A stretch of DNA of 64,000 bases from Phyto melanocephala (Eukaryota; Arthropoda; Insecta; Diptera; Rhinophoridae): assembly GCA_941918925.1 (NCBI GenBank), contig OW799237.1, forward strand, positions 113,006,515 to 113,070,514, given 5' to 3'. Below the pieces are notes generated by a model. The model saw only the letters and a program-made list of their open reading frames with translations, was not told where the DNA came from and did no database searches. Position 1 is the first letter of the stretch, and each line of letters begins with the position of its first letter. The translations under genes were made by a program, and so were the position numbers. This document shows, piece by piece, positions 11,132 to 23,361 of this stretch.

Positions 11132-12973
11132 GACAATGCATTTTTTTAAATTAAATATCTAATGTTGTTTGTATATTTGAGAAGCAAAAAGTATTAAAAG
11201 AAGTAACTTTGGTTATACGAGGTCGTTTTTTTTTTGTGTTATTATGTGAGTTATAAAATTTATTTAGAGACAGATAAGAGTGAGAGATTTAAAATGATTG
11301 ACCTTTTTAATTTTCGTAAATATATTTGTATATTTATATATTTTAAGAACATGGGTTTATTTTCTTAAAATAACCGGGGTTCGCTTTACTTATTGCAAGA
11401 ACAAAAAAAAAAAAAATAAATAAATAAAAATAAAATACAAAAAATAACACTTGAAATTTGTGGTAAAAAAGATAAGAGTAGTTACTTGGTTTTTAACACA
11501 ATAGATTAAACTGTAACGGTGCTTTATTTATTATTCAACTAATTGTTAGGCACTTTGTTATCAAACTAAACTGCTCTACCAGCTGCGCTTGTTTAACTAT
11601 TTATATTATCTTGACAATAATGGATTTGCTCTACCTTATTCTACACACGTCTATACAATAATACTAGTATGTTCTAGAACCGAAGATCAGTAAAGAGGTG
11701 TTGAAAAAAAATTTAACCCTTATTGACATGTGAAGGTCTTATCTCTGAAAAGAGGGTTAAAGCTGATAATCGCCTGTTAAAAATGTTAATCAAACTAAAT
11801 CTTTAACAGTATTAGCTTAGTTTGTTTTGTACATAAAATTATTTCCACTTATCACCAAAGTTACATTATCATAGTCAGTATTAAATATTGATAAGTAACT
11901 TAGGTTAAAAATATTTTTTTATTTTAAAAACTAAGTTAAGAAATAAGGAAATAATATGATTTTGAGCACACATACTTGCACTTCAGCAGACGTTTGCTCA
12001 TTTCAAAAATTTTTTTGCCGCATTTTGTAACCATTTAAATATTTAATAATTTAAGGTCTTTCACACTGCCTTAACTTGGCTTAACTTGGCCAAGTTTGTT
12101 TTGCAATTTTAAGCGAAGCCAATTTGTAATAAATTGAAATAAATCTATTTCTAATATCTCAAAGAAAAATATTTTTTTTTTATAAAAATTTACATTACTT
12201 CAAACGTAGAAACCCTTTATATATCCAATTCTTAATTAAGTTGTATTATAATAATGTGACCATTATAATTTTTCCATCCTTGATAAATTAATGTGCGTTA
12301 ACAGAAAACATCTTTTAAAAAATAACTTGATTTTAGGAGTTCAAATATTGGTTATAACCAAAAATAAAAAAAGGGTGACGGCCATTTTCGGAATTTTTCT
12401 TCTAATTGCCTTGTAAAAATACTCAAAGAACTCTTATTTCTTGAACGGTACAACCCACTTAAAAACTTCTTTTGCAAAAAGCGCCTCTTGAGTTCCTAAC
12501 TTTGAGCTTAACTTCTTTCGAAAGTGCTTTTAAGAGGCATGATATTAATAGGCGTATTCCAGTTCGAAGGTCTTTATTATTTTAACTTATAAGGTAGAAC
12601 TAAGACGACATCTTGGATTTTTACTTTTTTATTGTTAAGTGTAATGTAGTGGACAGCCCTTTCATTTTATACCAAAAAATCTGAAAAAATCGATTTTCAT
12701 AAATTTTGGAAAGAAAACCTAAGTAGTTTTTTTCATTTAGCCGATTTGTTAGTTTTTTTAAGAGATAATTTTCGAGACCACTGCTTCCAACGTCGAGTCT
12801 CAAACGTGTCAAAAAATTATTTAGAAGTTTGAAAATTTTTTCTCATTTAAAAAACTATATTTTTTGAACAAAATTTAGCCTATAACTTTGACGATTAGTT
12901 GTTCAAAAGATTTTTACAAAAAGTCATAAGTCTTTATCCTAGAAGTGCAAGCTTTTAATTTATTGGTACACAG
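11132..12973. other. AT-rich intergenic DNA
   Basis: No gene recognised. It holds poly-A runs near 11403-11450 and a perfect direct pair of TTAACTTGGC at about 12073-12092. The last 8 bases are the left target duplication of the adjacent hAT-like element. Confidence 0.45.
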
Positions 12974-14371
12974 CAGTGATGCCAGAACTTGATTAGCAAA
13001 AATGGCTAAAATTCTGGAAAAAATTGCTAAAAACTAGCTAAAAAAAGCTAAAAAATGGCTTAATGTTTTCAATAGAAAGTTTTCAATATTTGAATAAAAA
13101 AATAAGAAAAATTTGTTTTAAAAGAAAAATAACAAAATCTAAGACCGTTTGTAATATACTCAATACATCTTTGACTAGTTATAAAGTACAAGAATTGTTA
13201 TAATGGTGTTAAAAAGACCAATTATCTATCATCAGCATCTAGCTTGCTATTATTGTCATTGTCATCTTAACTTTCTTTAGATCCTATTAATTTAAGAAAA
13301 TTATGTGCTACTTCTTATTGATAACAGCATTTATCTCCTTTTATTAAAGAGTATCTAAAAGAATATAAAAAAAATAAAATATTTGTCTTTCGAAATAAAC
13401 CAAATTTACTACAATCCTTATAAGTCAATATTGAACGTGCCATACATGACATACGACTTGAGTTAGTGGAAAAAAATGCTCGAAAATTGCGTTCATCGAA
13501 TTCGTTCCTACAGAAGAAGTCGTGGAAGCCATTTGAATGACGTTTTATTTAGAACTTAATTGTATCGATTGTCCTAACATTAAATTAAAAACAGTTGTTT
13601 TTTGTATTGAGCTTGAGATCACTTTCTTTTATAAAAAATAGTTTTAATTTTATTTTCCGATATTTCGCTACCACATTGGGTAGCTTCTTCAGGGAAAGTT
13701 TTTACAATTTTCAACAATTAACAATTAAAATATTAGAATTGTTCAAAAAACAAATTTTTTAAAAAAGGATATACAAAAAACAACTGTTTATATAAATTAA
13801 AAAGATCGAAACATTCATTTATTATATTAAACTAAAAGCTTTTGAATTTTCTTAACAATAACTGTAAGTTTTTTTAAAGAAATCATATACGTTTTATTGA
13901 AAAACCTTTTACATAGCTAATGTATCCTCCTGCTGTTGTAGCTTAAATTTCATTGGATTAAAAAGTAAAGGCTTGGTCTCGATAATATGTATATCAAATA
14001 ACATGTATAAAGGTTTTTCATATAATTTTGCATTAATTTCACATTTACAATATTTACAAAAACTATTTAACTTCTGTAATCTATTCTTTTAATTGTGGGT
14101 GGGATAAACATTCACACTATTTTAAAGAGGTTCCCATCGATGCAACTTTTAGTAGGTAAAAAACATTGTTTTATAGAAACGTTTTTCACTATTTAGGAAA
14201 CGAAACAACAACAAAACTTAAAAGCTAAGAAAAAAAAATGGCTAAAAAAGACTTAAAAAAATATCTAGGAATGGCTAAAAAAATGGCTTATAGCTAATCG
14301 CAGATTTTCCTAGCTAAGCGTGTTCAAAAATGGATAAATATAGCCATAAAATAGCTAAATTGGCAATACTG
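12974..14371. mobile_element. hAT-type DNA transposon, non-autonomous or decayed
   Basis: Flanked by an exact 8-bp duplication GTACACAG (12966-12973 and 14372-14379), the length expected for hAT elements. Terminal inverted repeats are CAGTGATGCCA on the left and, read inward from the right, CAGTATTGCCA (9 of 11 match). Subterminal DNA on both sides is rich in GGCTAAAA and TAGCTAAA motifs, resembling transposase-binding clusters. No transposase frame is recognisable in its 1398 bases, and a different repeat (about 13640-13790) lies inside it. Confidence 0.85.
13640..13790 (-). repeat. Penelope-like repeat fragment P1 with hammerhead-like core
   Basis: Aligns with 17455-17550 over about 95 bases (shared GTAGCTTCT.CAGGGAAAGTTT and CAATTAAAATATTA). 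On the minus strand 13663-13692 reads CTGAAGA, A, GCTACC, a 6-nt loop, GGTAGC, GAAA: a hammerhead-like core with one extra base before stem II. This arrangement is what is known from Penelope-like retroelements. No protein-coding part remains. Confidence 0.55.
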
Positions 14372-14379
14372 GTACACAG

Positions 14380-14904
14380 AGACACAGAGACAGTCGTTTA
14401 TATTGTTTATTTGGGGAAATAGTTCTGAACACCAATCTGGTTCTAAATATTTCTGATACCACACACGGGTCTTGAAAATGTCTGGAGGCTTAAAAAAGCC
14501 GATTGGAATTTACACACGGACATTTTTGTTTTTATTCCCCTATTCATAAGCTTGATGGGTTAGGAAATGAATATTGTACAATTTTCACATGGAATTACAA
14601 ACAAACATACATATATCGTAGGTCAGTTAAAGAATTTTGACTATACAGGAAAAGGTAAACACATAACAGAAACTTTATACTTAATCAAAGTGTAACTTAT
14701 TTTTAAAATTGATTGTTATAGGTCATTGCGTTTTTGATAATTTTGCGATAAATTTTTGTATCAAGATGTATTTGTGTGAAATGTGTTGTAAGCACTGAAA
14801 AACTCAATTTCGTAAGAAATACGAGTTAGAGCCTTTCTACCTGTGACCATCCATATTATATTTTCTATGTAGGCTTTACAAATACTATTGAAATAAATTG
14901 TTCT
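14380..14904. other. AT-rich intergenic DNA
   Basis: No gene or clear repeat recognised. Confidence 0.4.
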
Positions 14905-15625
14905 CCTTCTTATACCCTTCACCTGTGGTACACAAGGGTATATGTATATAGCTTTGTCATTCCGTTTGCAATTTCTACAATTTTCATTTCCGACCCCATA
15001 AAGTATATATTTTTTGAAAGCTTATGAATAGAGGAGTCGATTAAGCCCTGACCGTCTGTCCGTGTGTTGGTTGATATCAAATTGTAGAAGCAACCATATG
15101 TCCCTCCGATCTGTGTATGGTATCAATCTTTTGAAAATATCCGGGAATGAATCGCTATTGAAACTCAGCACAATATATGAACAAATAAATACGACTGCCT
15201 CTGTTTTTTCCCATATTTTTACCAAAAGAATTAAAATTTTTCAGCCATAGAATAATTTATAGGTACCTTTGCTACTTTTTGTAGATATAATATGCCTTTA
15301 GAGATATTTGTGAAAAATTTTGGTGGACAATAAATTTATATATGGGCCAAATCTGGTATTTTAAAATTTAACTTCTTGAACCCCTTCAATATGGGTATCA
15401 AATGACCAGTAGTAATTTATCAAATAATGCAAGATCCAAGATGGCGTCTTAAAAAAATGACGGATAAAATTTTGTTAATCCCATCAATGTGGGTATCAAA
15501 TTTAAGGGCTTGACTAGTAAAATGGCGTATAGCATGATATAGGTTAAGGTACGATGTGGGATTAAACCTATGTGCATGATGGTGAAGGGTATTATCAGAT
15601 TCTGCACGGTCGAATACAGGACTCT
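14905..15625 (+). repeat. Dispersed repeat family D, copy 1
   Basis: Begins TATACCCTTCACCTGTGG and ends GGTGAAGGGTATTATCAG, so the ends are inverted relative to each other. Shares long blocks with 23766-24566 (same strand) and 21711-22560 (opposite strand), including AGCTTTGTCATTCCGTTTG, CTTATGAATAGAGGAGTCG and CCTGACCGTCTGTCCG. After the right end comes CTGCACGGTCGAATAC, a decayed version of the CGGCACGGCCGAATAT hairpin of copy 3. No coding capacity. Confidence 0.8.
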
Positions 15626-15888
15626 TACTGGTTTCTTTGGCGGAAGTTATATGGTTAAAAGAAGTTAAACATTGTTGAGCTTTCGTATGCAAACTGTTCT
15701 AAAATTTCCTTGTATTAAAATAGTTTTACTCAAAAAGAATTATTTTTATAATCTTACCACAAACTTTGAACCTCTAATTGACTTTAATTTTTTTATTATT
15801 TGTAAGTCTTTAAAAATTTTTTCTTGTTCAAATCAATGTTTCATTAACGTTGTCATTGCCAATTTATTTATTAAAAACCTCATCAATT

Positions 15889-16934
15889 CCCTATAAGCAA
15901 AAGAGTACGAAATTAACGCACTTAAAGTTAACCTCTATCAAAATAACTATAATCTAACTACAGAGTAAGGCAAAGTTAACCAAATTTAAAGCATACAGAA
16001 GAATATTTATTTTTCTTTATATATTTCGGTTTTATCTTGCTCTAAGAAAGAAAAACTAAAAATGGTATTTTTGCTGGAAGTCAGTAAAGTTAAAAAAGTC
16101 AAGTCATTGAAAAATAAATAACTATACATGAATACCTATATGAATTAAGGCCATGTCAGATAAAACTTCATCGCTTTGCGTGACATATCTAACTTTGACA
16201 GAAAAGCGCGGGGGAGATGATGTATGTAACAATGAAAACTTTGACAACTTACACATTGTTTGTTTACCTATAAAGTTTGCAAATACTTTTCTAATTTTTT
16301 CACTATTATTTCATTATTAAATAATACACTTTTAAAATAAAAGCTAAAAACGTAATTTTGTAATAGTTTTAAAAACTAATTAATTTTGCGTTCGAATTTT
16401 AAAAGAAAAAAATATAAGAAAATTTGTCATCTGATTATTAAAGCGCGGAAAAGATAAGAGTTGCTTAACTTTAAGCTTCGCGCTGCGTTGAAAGTACTTT
16501 ATGTGGCATTTTACATATAAGTATGGCTACTTCATCTTAAATGTCAAAGCGAATTTCTAACGCAACGCGAAGCAAAAGTTTTATCTGACATGGCCTTTAT
16601 TGTAAAAAATTAAATATTTAAATATATTTTATAAATTTCCAATATATTTCTAAAATAAAATTATAAAAAATTTTAATTATTTGAAAAGAAGCTTAAAAAC
16701 AATTATTTTAAATAAAACCAATTTACTTAAATATAACCAACTTAAAGTTAACTAAATATAAATGACTTTTAACTAACTTTTAAGTAGCTAACTAATCCAG
16801 AGTCGGAAAACTGACTACTGCGTAGGAAATCGTAATGTTTAAATAGTCAATTAGCCCCATTGAAAATAATCCAGGCTTCAACCGCCACTAATTGCGAAAA
16901 AGTTAACTTAAAGTTAGCTGCGTTGCTTATAGGG
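15889..16934. mobile_element. Inverted-repeat element family F, copy 1, carrying an inserted MITE
   Basis: Terminal inverted repeats CCCTATAAGCAA (15889-15900) and its reverse complement (16923-16934). Read in reverse it aligns with 22866-23650 plus 25207-25260, and that copy lacks the MITE present here at 16148-16596. Shared blocks include TATATTTCGGTTTTAT, TCAGTAAAGTTAAAAAAGT and, near the other end, GGCTTCAACC with CATTGAAAATAATCCA. About 600 bases once insertions are removed. Non-coding; superfamily unknown, no clear target duplication. Confidence 0.75.
16148..16596. mobile_element. MITE with AGGCC termini and TTA target duplication
   Basis: Terminal inverted repeats of 21 bases beginning AGGCCATGTCAGATAAAACT at both ends, flanked by TTA at 16145-16147 and 16597-16599. 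A 3-bp TWA duplication fits PIF/Harbinger-type MITEs. Inside are GC-rich subterminal parts (GCTTTGCG..., AACGCGAAGC...). No coding capacity in 449 bases. Confidence 0.83.
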
Positions 16935-17454
16935 TATATAAAAGAGTAGTGTAGTGTGTTAGTATATGTGAGAAAGCTTTTGCGTACAGATTTATATTAT
17001 ATATGAGTGGTTGGTTTTTTTTTTGCGTCATTTTTTGGTTTTATTTGCAATTATTGTTGATTTAAAGCATTTATTTGAACTTGTTTTGTGGTAAGTCTGG
17101 TTAAACGACAATATTTTTTTTGTTGTTTCTTGACTAGTTTTTTTTTCTGTTTTTATTTGTTTGTTTTATTATCGGATGGTGAACTAAAAGCATGTCTAGA
17201 AAGGAATGCAATATGTTCTTGTGATGTCATTTTGATTGAAACTTAAAAAAACGATTCAGTCATTAAAGAAAACAAAGCCTATTTGCACTGTTTTTTAAAT
17301 TTACGAAAAGTTTTTAAAAAAGTTTTCAAATTAGATGAATATTTTGCCTAAGATCTGTTAGTATTTACCAGGTTTTTTTTTTTTTTTTTTATAAAGTAAT
17401 AAATATAAAAAATATTTTTATATATCCATATGTCCTTTTTTAAACATTGCCTCT
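16935..17454. other. AT-rich intergenic DNA
   Basis: T-rich runs (about 17010-17160 and 17370-17392); no gene recognised. Confidence 0.4.
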
Positions 17455-17550
17455 TTAGTAGCTTCTGCAGGGAAAGTTTCTACAACTTTTAACAATTAGC
17501 AATTAAAATATTATAATTGTTAAAAAACAATTCTTTTTTAAAAAGGCGGG
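17455..17550 (-). repeat. Penelope-like repeat fragment P2
   Basis: Second copy of the repeat at 13640-13790. The hammerhead-like core is degraded here: the loop and one stem arm are gone, leaving AGTAGCTTCTGCAGGG. Confidence 0.5.
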
Positions 17551-18436
17551 AAATTTTTTTGTTTACATTTAAAATAACAAACGAAAATTCAAATAAACTC
17601 TCTATTTACAGAAACACTTTAATAAAATTTTAAATTATTTGTCGCTTAAAGCATTAGTTTGTGATTGAAAACATTGTTTAATTTGTATAAAATACTCTTA
17701 CAGAAAACCTTTTCAAATAGAGAGTTGCCAATAATACTTTTACATAGACCAAACGATGCTGTTCAAATTCGTGTAGGTCATTTCGAATTCACCTTGAATC
17801 CACTTAAATTACTTGCCTACTTTACTACATTGTCATTTTCGTTTTTCTTGTCACCTCTGCTGCTTGCTAAGTGTTTGAAATTTTTAGCTTTTTCTTACTC
17901 CGTTAATATCTATGAGTATTACAGTTTATATGTTTGGCCATGATCTCATGTTACATAAACGTAGTGTGTCAGTTGGCGTTGATGTCTTAGAATGATTGTT
18001 GCCTAATAAGTCGAAATGACTATGTGATATCTCGTTGTCTTGTGTTGGTATATTTGTTTTACTTAACTTTTTCAAAAACTAAAGATTTATCATAATTTTG
18101 CTGCTGGTTTTTTCAAGAGTGGTTAAAGTATTAAACAGAGGAAAAAATTAAGTAAAATAAATAATGTGGGTTGAAATATTGTGAATTTTTTTGTTTGTTA
18201 TTGATATTGCTTTATATGGCGTATACGTTCACGGAAAAAAATATAATGATTGTAAAGTGAATCATAGCGGATGAAAAAACAATATTTATTTTTAATTTTC
18301 TTAAGAGAAATTAACCATATACTAAGTAGTAATTTGCTTTTAAAATATTAGTGATATTCGTTTAAGCTAGTATTTTTAGCAACCCTTGAATTACTGGCAA
18401 ATTACTGCAATTTTATTAAGCGAATTTACTTCTTGG
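17551..18436. other. Intergenic DNA
   Basis: An open stretch at 17665-17943 (92 codons) has no recognisable domain and is probably chance. Nothing else seen. Confidence 0.4.
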
Positions 18437-18645
18437 GTGCCCCGGTGGGCTAGTCAGTAGTGTGTTGGTCTGCTAGTTTTGGGGGTTGCGGGTTCGATTC
18501 CCGGTAGAGTCTCTGGACTTGTCTGCTTCTCTTCTCTCTTTGTTATTCTATTCTTACTTTTCTATTCAGGTATCACAATGGGATCAATAAAATGGAGCCA
18601 AATGAAATGCACAACAGCTGCCTGTTCTAACTAACCTACTTCGTC
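18437..18645 (+). mobile_element. tRNA-derived SINE
   Basis: The head starts GCCCCGGTGGGCTAGTC (A-box-like GGGCTAGTCAGTAG near 18447) and has a perfect pol III B box, GGTTCGATTCC at 18491-18501. The body after the tRNA-like part is pyrimidine-rich, then GGTATCACAATGGGATC, and the end is CTAACTAACCTACTT. The same order (pyrimidine run, GGCACCACAATGGACC, ACCT-unit tail) is seen in the 3'UTR of LINE family A at 7790-7931. Possible short target duplication TACTTC on both sides. Not a functional tRNA: no cloverleaf beyond the boxes. Confidence 0.8.
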
Positions 18646-18894
18646 AGTCGTGTAAATTTACAATCAAGCCTTAAATATATAAAGGAACTAAAATGTGATT
18701 TAAAGTTTAGGTGATATTTAAGTAATAATAAGCATTTAGCAGATAAGGCAAATATCCCAATTGATTTGTTTTTCATTATATATGATGATCCATTAAATAG
18801 GGGTGATAATCATAATTTTTTTTATAGTTTTATTAATTTGTAGTCTGCTTTAGAAGAATTATTAATTTATGTAACTAACTTATTTATTAAGTAA
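18646..18894. other. AT-rich spacer
   Basis: Nothing recognised between the SINE and the Tc1-like remnant. Confidence 0.35.
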
Positions 18895-19518
18895 GAGTGG
18901 GGCTGTTTTTCGTTGAAATGTTTAGGTTGACTGGTCAAAATCGGCTATAGCAACTTGAGGGTACTGTGTTAATATTATAAAAGAACATCTTTGGAGTTGT
19001 GCTCAAGAAATGTGCTTGGGAGACTTTATCTTACTTTATCTTATTACAGACGAGTAAAGTGGCCAATAATTATTTTAGAGTCGTTAGTATTGAAAAGTTG
19101 TATTGGCGACCACAGAGTCCTGATTTAAATCAACATTTCATCATTTTGGAATAAAATTAAAGCCGAATTGAATTTAATTTCAGAGAATAGTATAGAAAAT
19201 CTTGCTTCAAGTATGCCAAACAGTCTCTGAGAGTTCATCATCAATAATGGAGGAGCTACAAAATATTTAAATTTTGTTAATTCTAGCATTTAAATAAAAA
19301 TATGTCCAGCCCTGTCTTCTGAGCTGACTAGTTTTGTTGAATTTATTAAGAAAATTTTACTTTAATAAAATTTTTTTGTTAATATCTTTTTACGTTATAC
19401 TTATACTAAACTCAAAATGTGAATTCGGTCAAACTTCACACATTAAAAGTAAAATGTATTCTTTTTCTTTAACATAAGAAACTGCATGTAGAATTATGCT
19501 TTAGTTTGTCCGACAGTG
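18895..19518 (+). pseudogene. Tc1-like transposase pseudogene with right terminal repeat
   Basis: Translation from 18898 gives WGCFSLKCLG, stop, LVKI, the mid-domain of Tc1 transposases. At 19108 comes WRPQSPDLNQ, the site of the second catalytic Asp (PQSPDLN), then a frameshift to SFWNKIKAELN, and near the end INNGGATKY, the family C-terminus. The expected catalytic Glu/Asp after LNPIE is lost in the frameshift. The element ends TTTAGTTTGTCCGACAGTG at 19518, followed by TA (19519-19520) as expected for Tc1/mariner. The left end and the DNA-binding domain are absent. Confidence 0.78.
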
Positions 19519-21375
19519 TATAATTGATGTATTCACAAATAGTCGTAATGGTGTAATAATTCCTTATATAGGTGCTCCACTTTGGAAATGGGTTGACTTA
19601 GAATTCTATTAAATTTCACTTTAGGTAGCAACAATAAAAGATAATTATTTACAAGATAAGTACACGAAAAAAAACAATTGTCGACGATGACTCTGTGTGT
19701 AAAGCTTTAGATGGAATTTGTTATACTTTTCTCAGACCCAGCCATATCAAAACGCTAACGCAAAAAAATACGATAACTGCAATTTTTAAAGTGTCACCAT
19801 CAGTGTTATAATTTTACTTAAATTTTAAAATTAAATAATTTAGAAAAACTATTTTACTATGACAAAACGACACATACGACATCTTGTGAATTCAGCAATT
19901 GTATTTGTAAATATTCAATTAAAGCCACTAAATCTGCATTTTCCAGACAACATCCAACTTTTCGCATTATTCCTTTTGGGTTTAAGCCTTGTTCACATTC
20001 AGTAAATACTTGATACAACAAAGTATAAAATGGAAACATACACGCTACATACAACAAATTCAATTGAGAATAGTTTTTCTAAAAGCGTCATGATGTTTCG
20101 ATCTTTAAGACAGATCAAATGTTAAAATGCAACAAACACAATTATATCAAACCTTTATATAGTTGCCAAATGATTATTTATCTTGTGTGTGGCATGATTT
20201 GGCCAATGGATATTTTGCATCAAAATTGGTCTGCCCGCCTGCCTGTTTTAACTGATAGACAAAGCATTGGTTTGAACACATTTGTACTCATGTATGTGTG
20301 TGTAAAATATATATTTATATATTTTAGATTTCAATCTTTTTTGGCCAAGAAAAACGAAAACAGCTTTAACAAACATTTTTTTGTTTCTAGCCCAGACATA
20401 CTAACAGACAACCAGACAACCAGACGAATACGGTCAGGCGGCAATTGTAAACAAATTTTTCTTAATCTGCAGCAGCTTTTGTTGTCTTCTTCTGCTACAT
20501 CGCATCAAAGTTCTGACGTTAGTGCTTGGACCCTAAAGCTTGTTTCGTTTTAGGGTCTTGTTGTTATTTATTATGACAGTCAAATACAAATACAATGTAG
20601 ACCTGATATGAATTGCTGATTTTGTTGATGTCTGCTCTTAAAGTTTTTCAGTTTTCCCTAGACATTTAATTTTTATTTATGTTAGTTAATATGCTGTTCA
20701 TAATTTACAATATTTTATCTTTTTCAAAACAGTTTATCTTGAATGATGTTTTTGCTTCGTTTTTTTGCTATTTTTTTTTATTAAATAATATTTATGTTTG
20801 TTTTAACAACTTTTTTAAATAAGTTTTACAGGGTCATTTTGTATAAATGGGTTTTCGTTTTGGTTTCGAAAATGTAAATTATTTCAAAATAACCTCCAGT
20901 TTTAGTTAGTATTGAAGCATTATTTAAATCTTCTAGTTAAGTTTTTTTTTTTATTCATTTTGTATTATGAGAAGTCACATGCTAAGTTGCCATAAATTTG
21001 CAATATGGAATATTTTAAGAACACTAGGCAATGAAGAATCTTTTAGAGGTGAATTAGTTTATGGTGTTTTAATTCTGTTAATTTAATTTTTTAAAATTTC
21101 TTCTGCATTTTTTAAACATAATTTGTATAGGGAATTAAAAAAAAAAAAAACAATCGCTGCTGGATTCTAAGAACCTACATTGTATTATTTTCACAATTCA
21201 AATTAAGCTTTCAATTATTAAATAGTCTACATGTAAAAGGGCCTGCTAGCCTTGTAATAGGCATCATTTAATATATTTTTATGAAATTTTTTGGATTTGA
21301 ATTTTCGCATTTATTTATGTTTTACAATACCCTATACCCGCAAATATGCCAGACATATTGATGATATTAATACTC
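19519..21375. other. Intergenic DNA
   Basis: Open stretches at 19857-20063 (minus, 68 codons) and 20119-20553 (plus, 144 codons) carry no motif I recognise, show no fly-like splice context, and have AT-biased composition. I treat them as probable chance frames. Confidence 0.4.
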
Positions 21376-21452
21376 GAGGCATACTTATTCATCAGGTAGT
21401 CTTGATTCGTCAGCTGACTTTTTTCATCACTAATTTTAAATTTCAGCTGTCG
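21376..21452 (-). mobile_element. MITE family G, truncated copy 3
   Basis: GAGGCATACTTATTCATCAGG followed by TCTTGATTCGTCAGCTGAC matches the reversed right end of the complete 206-base copies at 23362-23567 and 56640-56845. The rest of the element is missing. Confidence 0.65.
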
Positions 21453-21710
21453 AATTTTTGGAATATTTTTTGTTTTCATTTTATAAAACTATTTAATAAT
21501 TTAAATAAAGAATTTCTTTGTTCTCCTTAATAAGATTCTATATCGGCCAATATCAATGTTTTTTAATTTCTAAATAATATATTCAAAATATTTGAAAATT
21601 CATAAGTTACTATAAAAAAAACTTGACCACCTTTATATTTTTATACTTTGATTAATAGCCCCTAGTTTCAGAATTCTATATTTATTAATATTAATAATGA
21701 AAAACAAGAA
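21453..21710. other. AT-rich spacer
   Basis: Nothing recognised. Confidence 0.3.
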
Positions 21711-22560
21711 GTACCCTTTACCATCATGTACATAGGCATAATCTCACATCGTAGCTTAACCTCTATTTTATGTTATACGCCATTTTTCATTATTTTTTCC
21801 AACGCCATCCTTGATTTTGAATTTTTTAATAAATTACTATATTCTACTGGTCAAGCCCTTTCATTTGATACCATTATTGAGGGGGTTAAAGAAGCTACAT
21901 TTTAAAATACCAGATTTGACCCATAAGTAAATTTATTGTTCGCCATTTTTTAGTGGCGGCCAACATAAATTTAAATTTTTTTCATAGTAGTTATATTGCG
22001 CTAGTCAAGTCCTTTCAGATAAAACCAATGTTGAGTCTCTTGGTTGTCTAGAGGCTGAAAAAATTGTAAATTTATGGAATATATATTTTTCAAAACAATT
22101 TTCCCTATAAATTTACCGATTAGAGCCCGCTTTATTCAAAATTTTTCACAAATATCTCTTAAGGCATATTATATCAACAAATAGTAGCAAAGGTATCTAT
22201 AAATTATTCTATGGCTGAAAAATTTGTATTTCTTGTGGTAAAAATATGGGAAAAAACAGAGGCAGTCGTGTTTATTTGCTCATATCTCAGAAGGTTAGGG
22301 GGCGATTGTGCTAAATTCAATAACGATTCATTTCTGGATATTTTTAAAAGATTGATATCATACACAGATCTGAGAAGCATATAGTTGCTTCTAAAAGTTG
22401 ATTTCAACCAACACACGGATAGGCGGGCAGACGGTCAGGGCTTAATTTATTTATAAGCTCTCTGAAAATATATAGTTTATGGGGTCGGAAATAAAAATTG
22501 TAGAAATTACAAACGGAATCACAAAACCCTTGTGCACCCTTGTGGTTAAATTTTTACTCT
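21711..22560 (-). repeat. Dispersed repeat family D, copy 2
   Basis: Reverse-oriented copy: starts TACCCTTTACCATCATG and ends near GTGCACCCTTGTGG. It contains the reverse complements of the AGAGGAGTCG, CCGTCTGTCCG and TTCCGTTTGTAATTTCTAC blocks of the other copies, with several indels. Confidence 0.75.
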
Positions 22561-22865
22561 TTTTTGCTTTACACAAGTCATTTTTTAACGTACCGAAATT
22601 ATTTGACCAAATTATGAAAGTGTTTCAAGTATAACATAATCACATATTTTTTAAAGTTTAGAGAAGCCCTTCAATGTTATAACTGACACATGCTTGTACT
22701 TGACCCATTACGCATTTTCAATTGTGTTTCATGTGTGTTAAGACAAAACATTTAGGTAATAGATTCCAGGATCTAATTTTTGTTTTCCGCGCCTTATAAT
22801 AATTGTATAGTGGGAGGTTAAGGGATGTACATACAAACCTACATACACTATAAGAGGTTAGTATT
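22561..22865. other. AT-rich spacer
   Basis: Nothing recognised. Confidence 0.3.
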
Positions 22866-23361
22866 CCTATAAGCAACTCAGCACACTTTAAGGTGACTAG
22901 TGGTGGTTGAAGCTTGGATTATTTTCAATGGAGCTAACCGACTATTTTAAAATTGCGATATCCTACGCAGTAGTCAATTGTTCTACTCTGGATGACTTTT
23001 ATGCTAACTTAAAGTTCGCTACTTAAAAGTTATTTAAACATAAATCTATTTGTAGTTAGTTTTGCGCTGCTTGTATTTAAGTAAATTCTAAATTGGCTTT
23101 GTTTATAATAATTGCCAAAACTTTTTTTGGAAATATTTTTAATTTTTTACAATTTTATTTTATAAATATAAAATAAATCATATATGTATGTATGCATCAT
23201 TCGTTTTTAGATTTTCGCGGACTTCACTTTTTTAACTTTACTGACACTGACAGCACAAATGGTAGACATAAAATAATAAAAACAAACGAGCAAAAATACC
23301 GTTTTAAGTCTCTCTTTCTTAGAGCAAAATAAAACCGAAATATATGAACAAGCAAATACTT

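Noticed and set aside
18437..18510. A functional tRNA gene
   Set aside because: A and B boxes are present but there is no acceptor-stem pairing or proper cloverleaf, and the sequence continues into a SINE body.
20119..20553. 144-codon open frame as a gene
   Set aside because: No recognisable domain, AT-driven composition, no splice or promoter context; kept only as a note in the gap entry.
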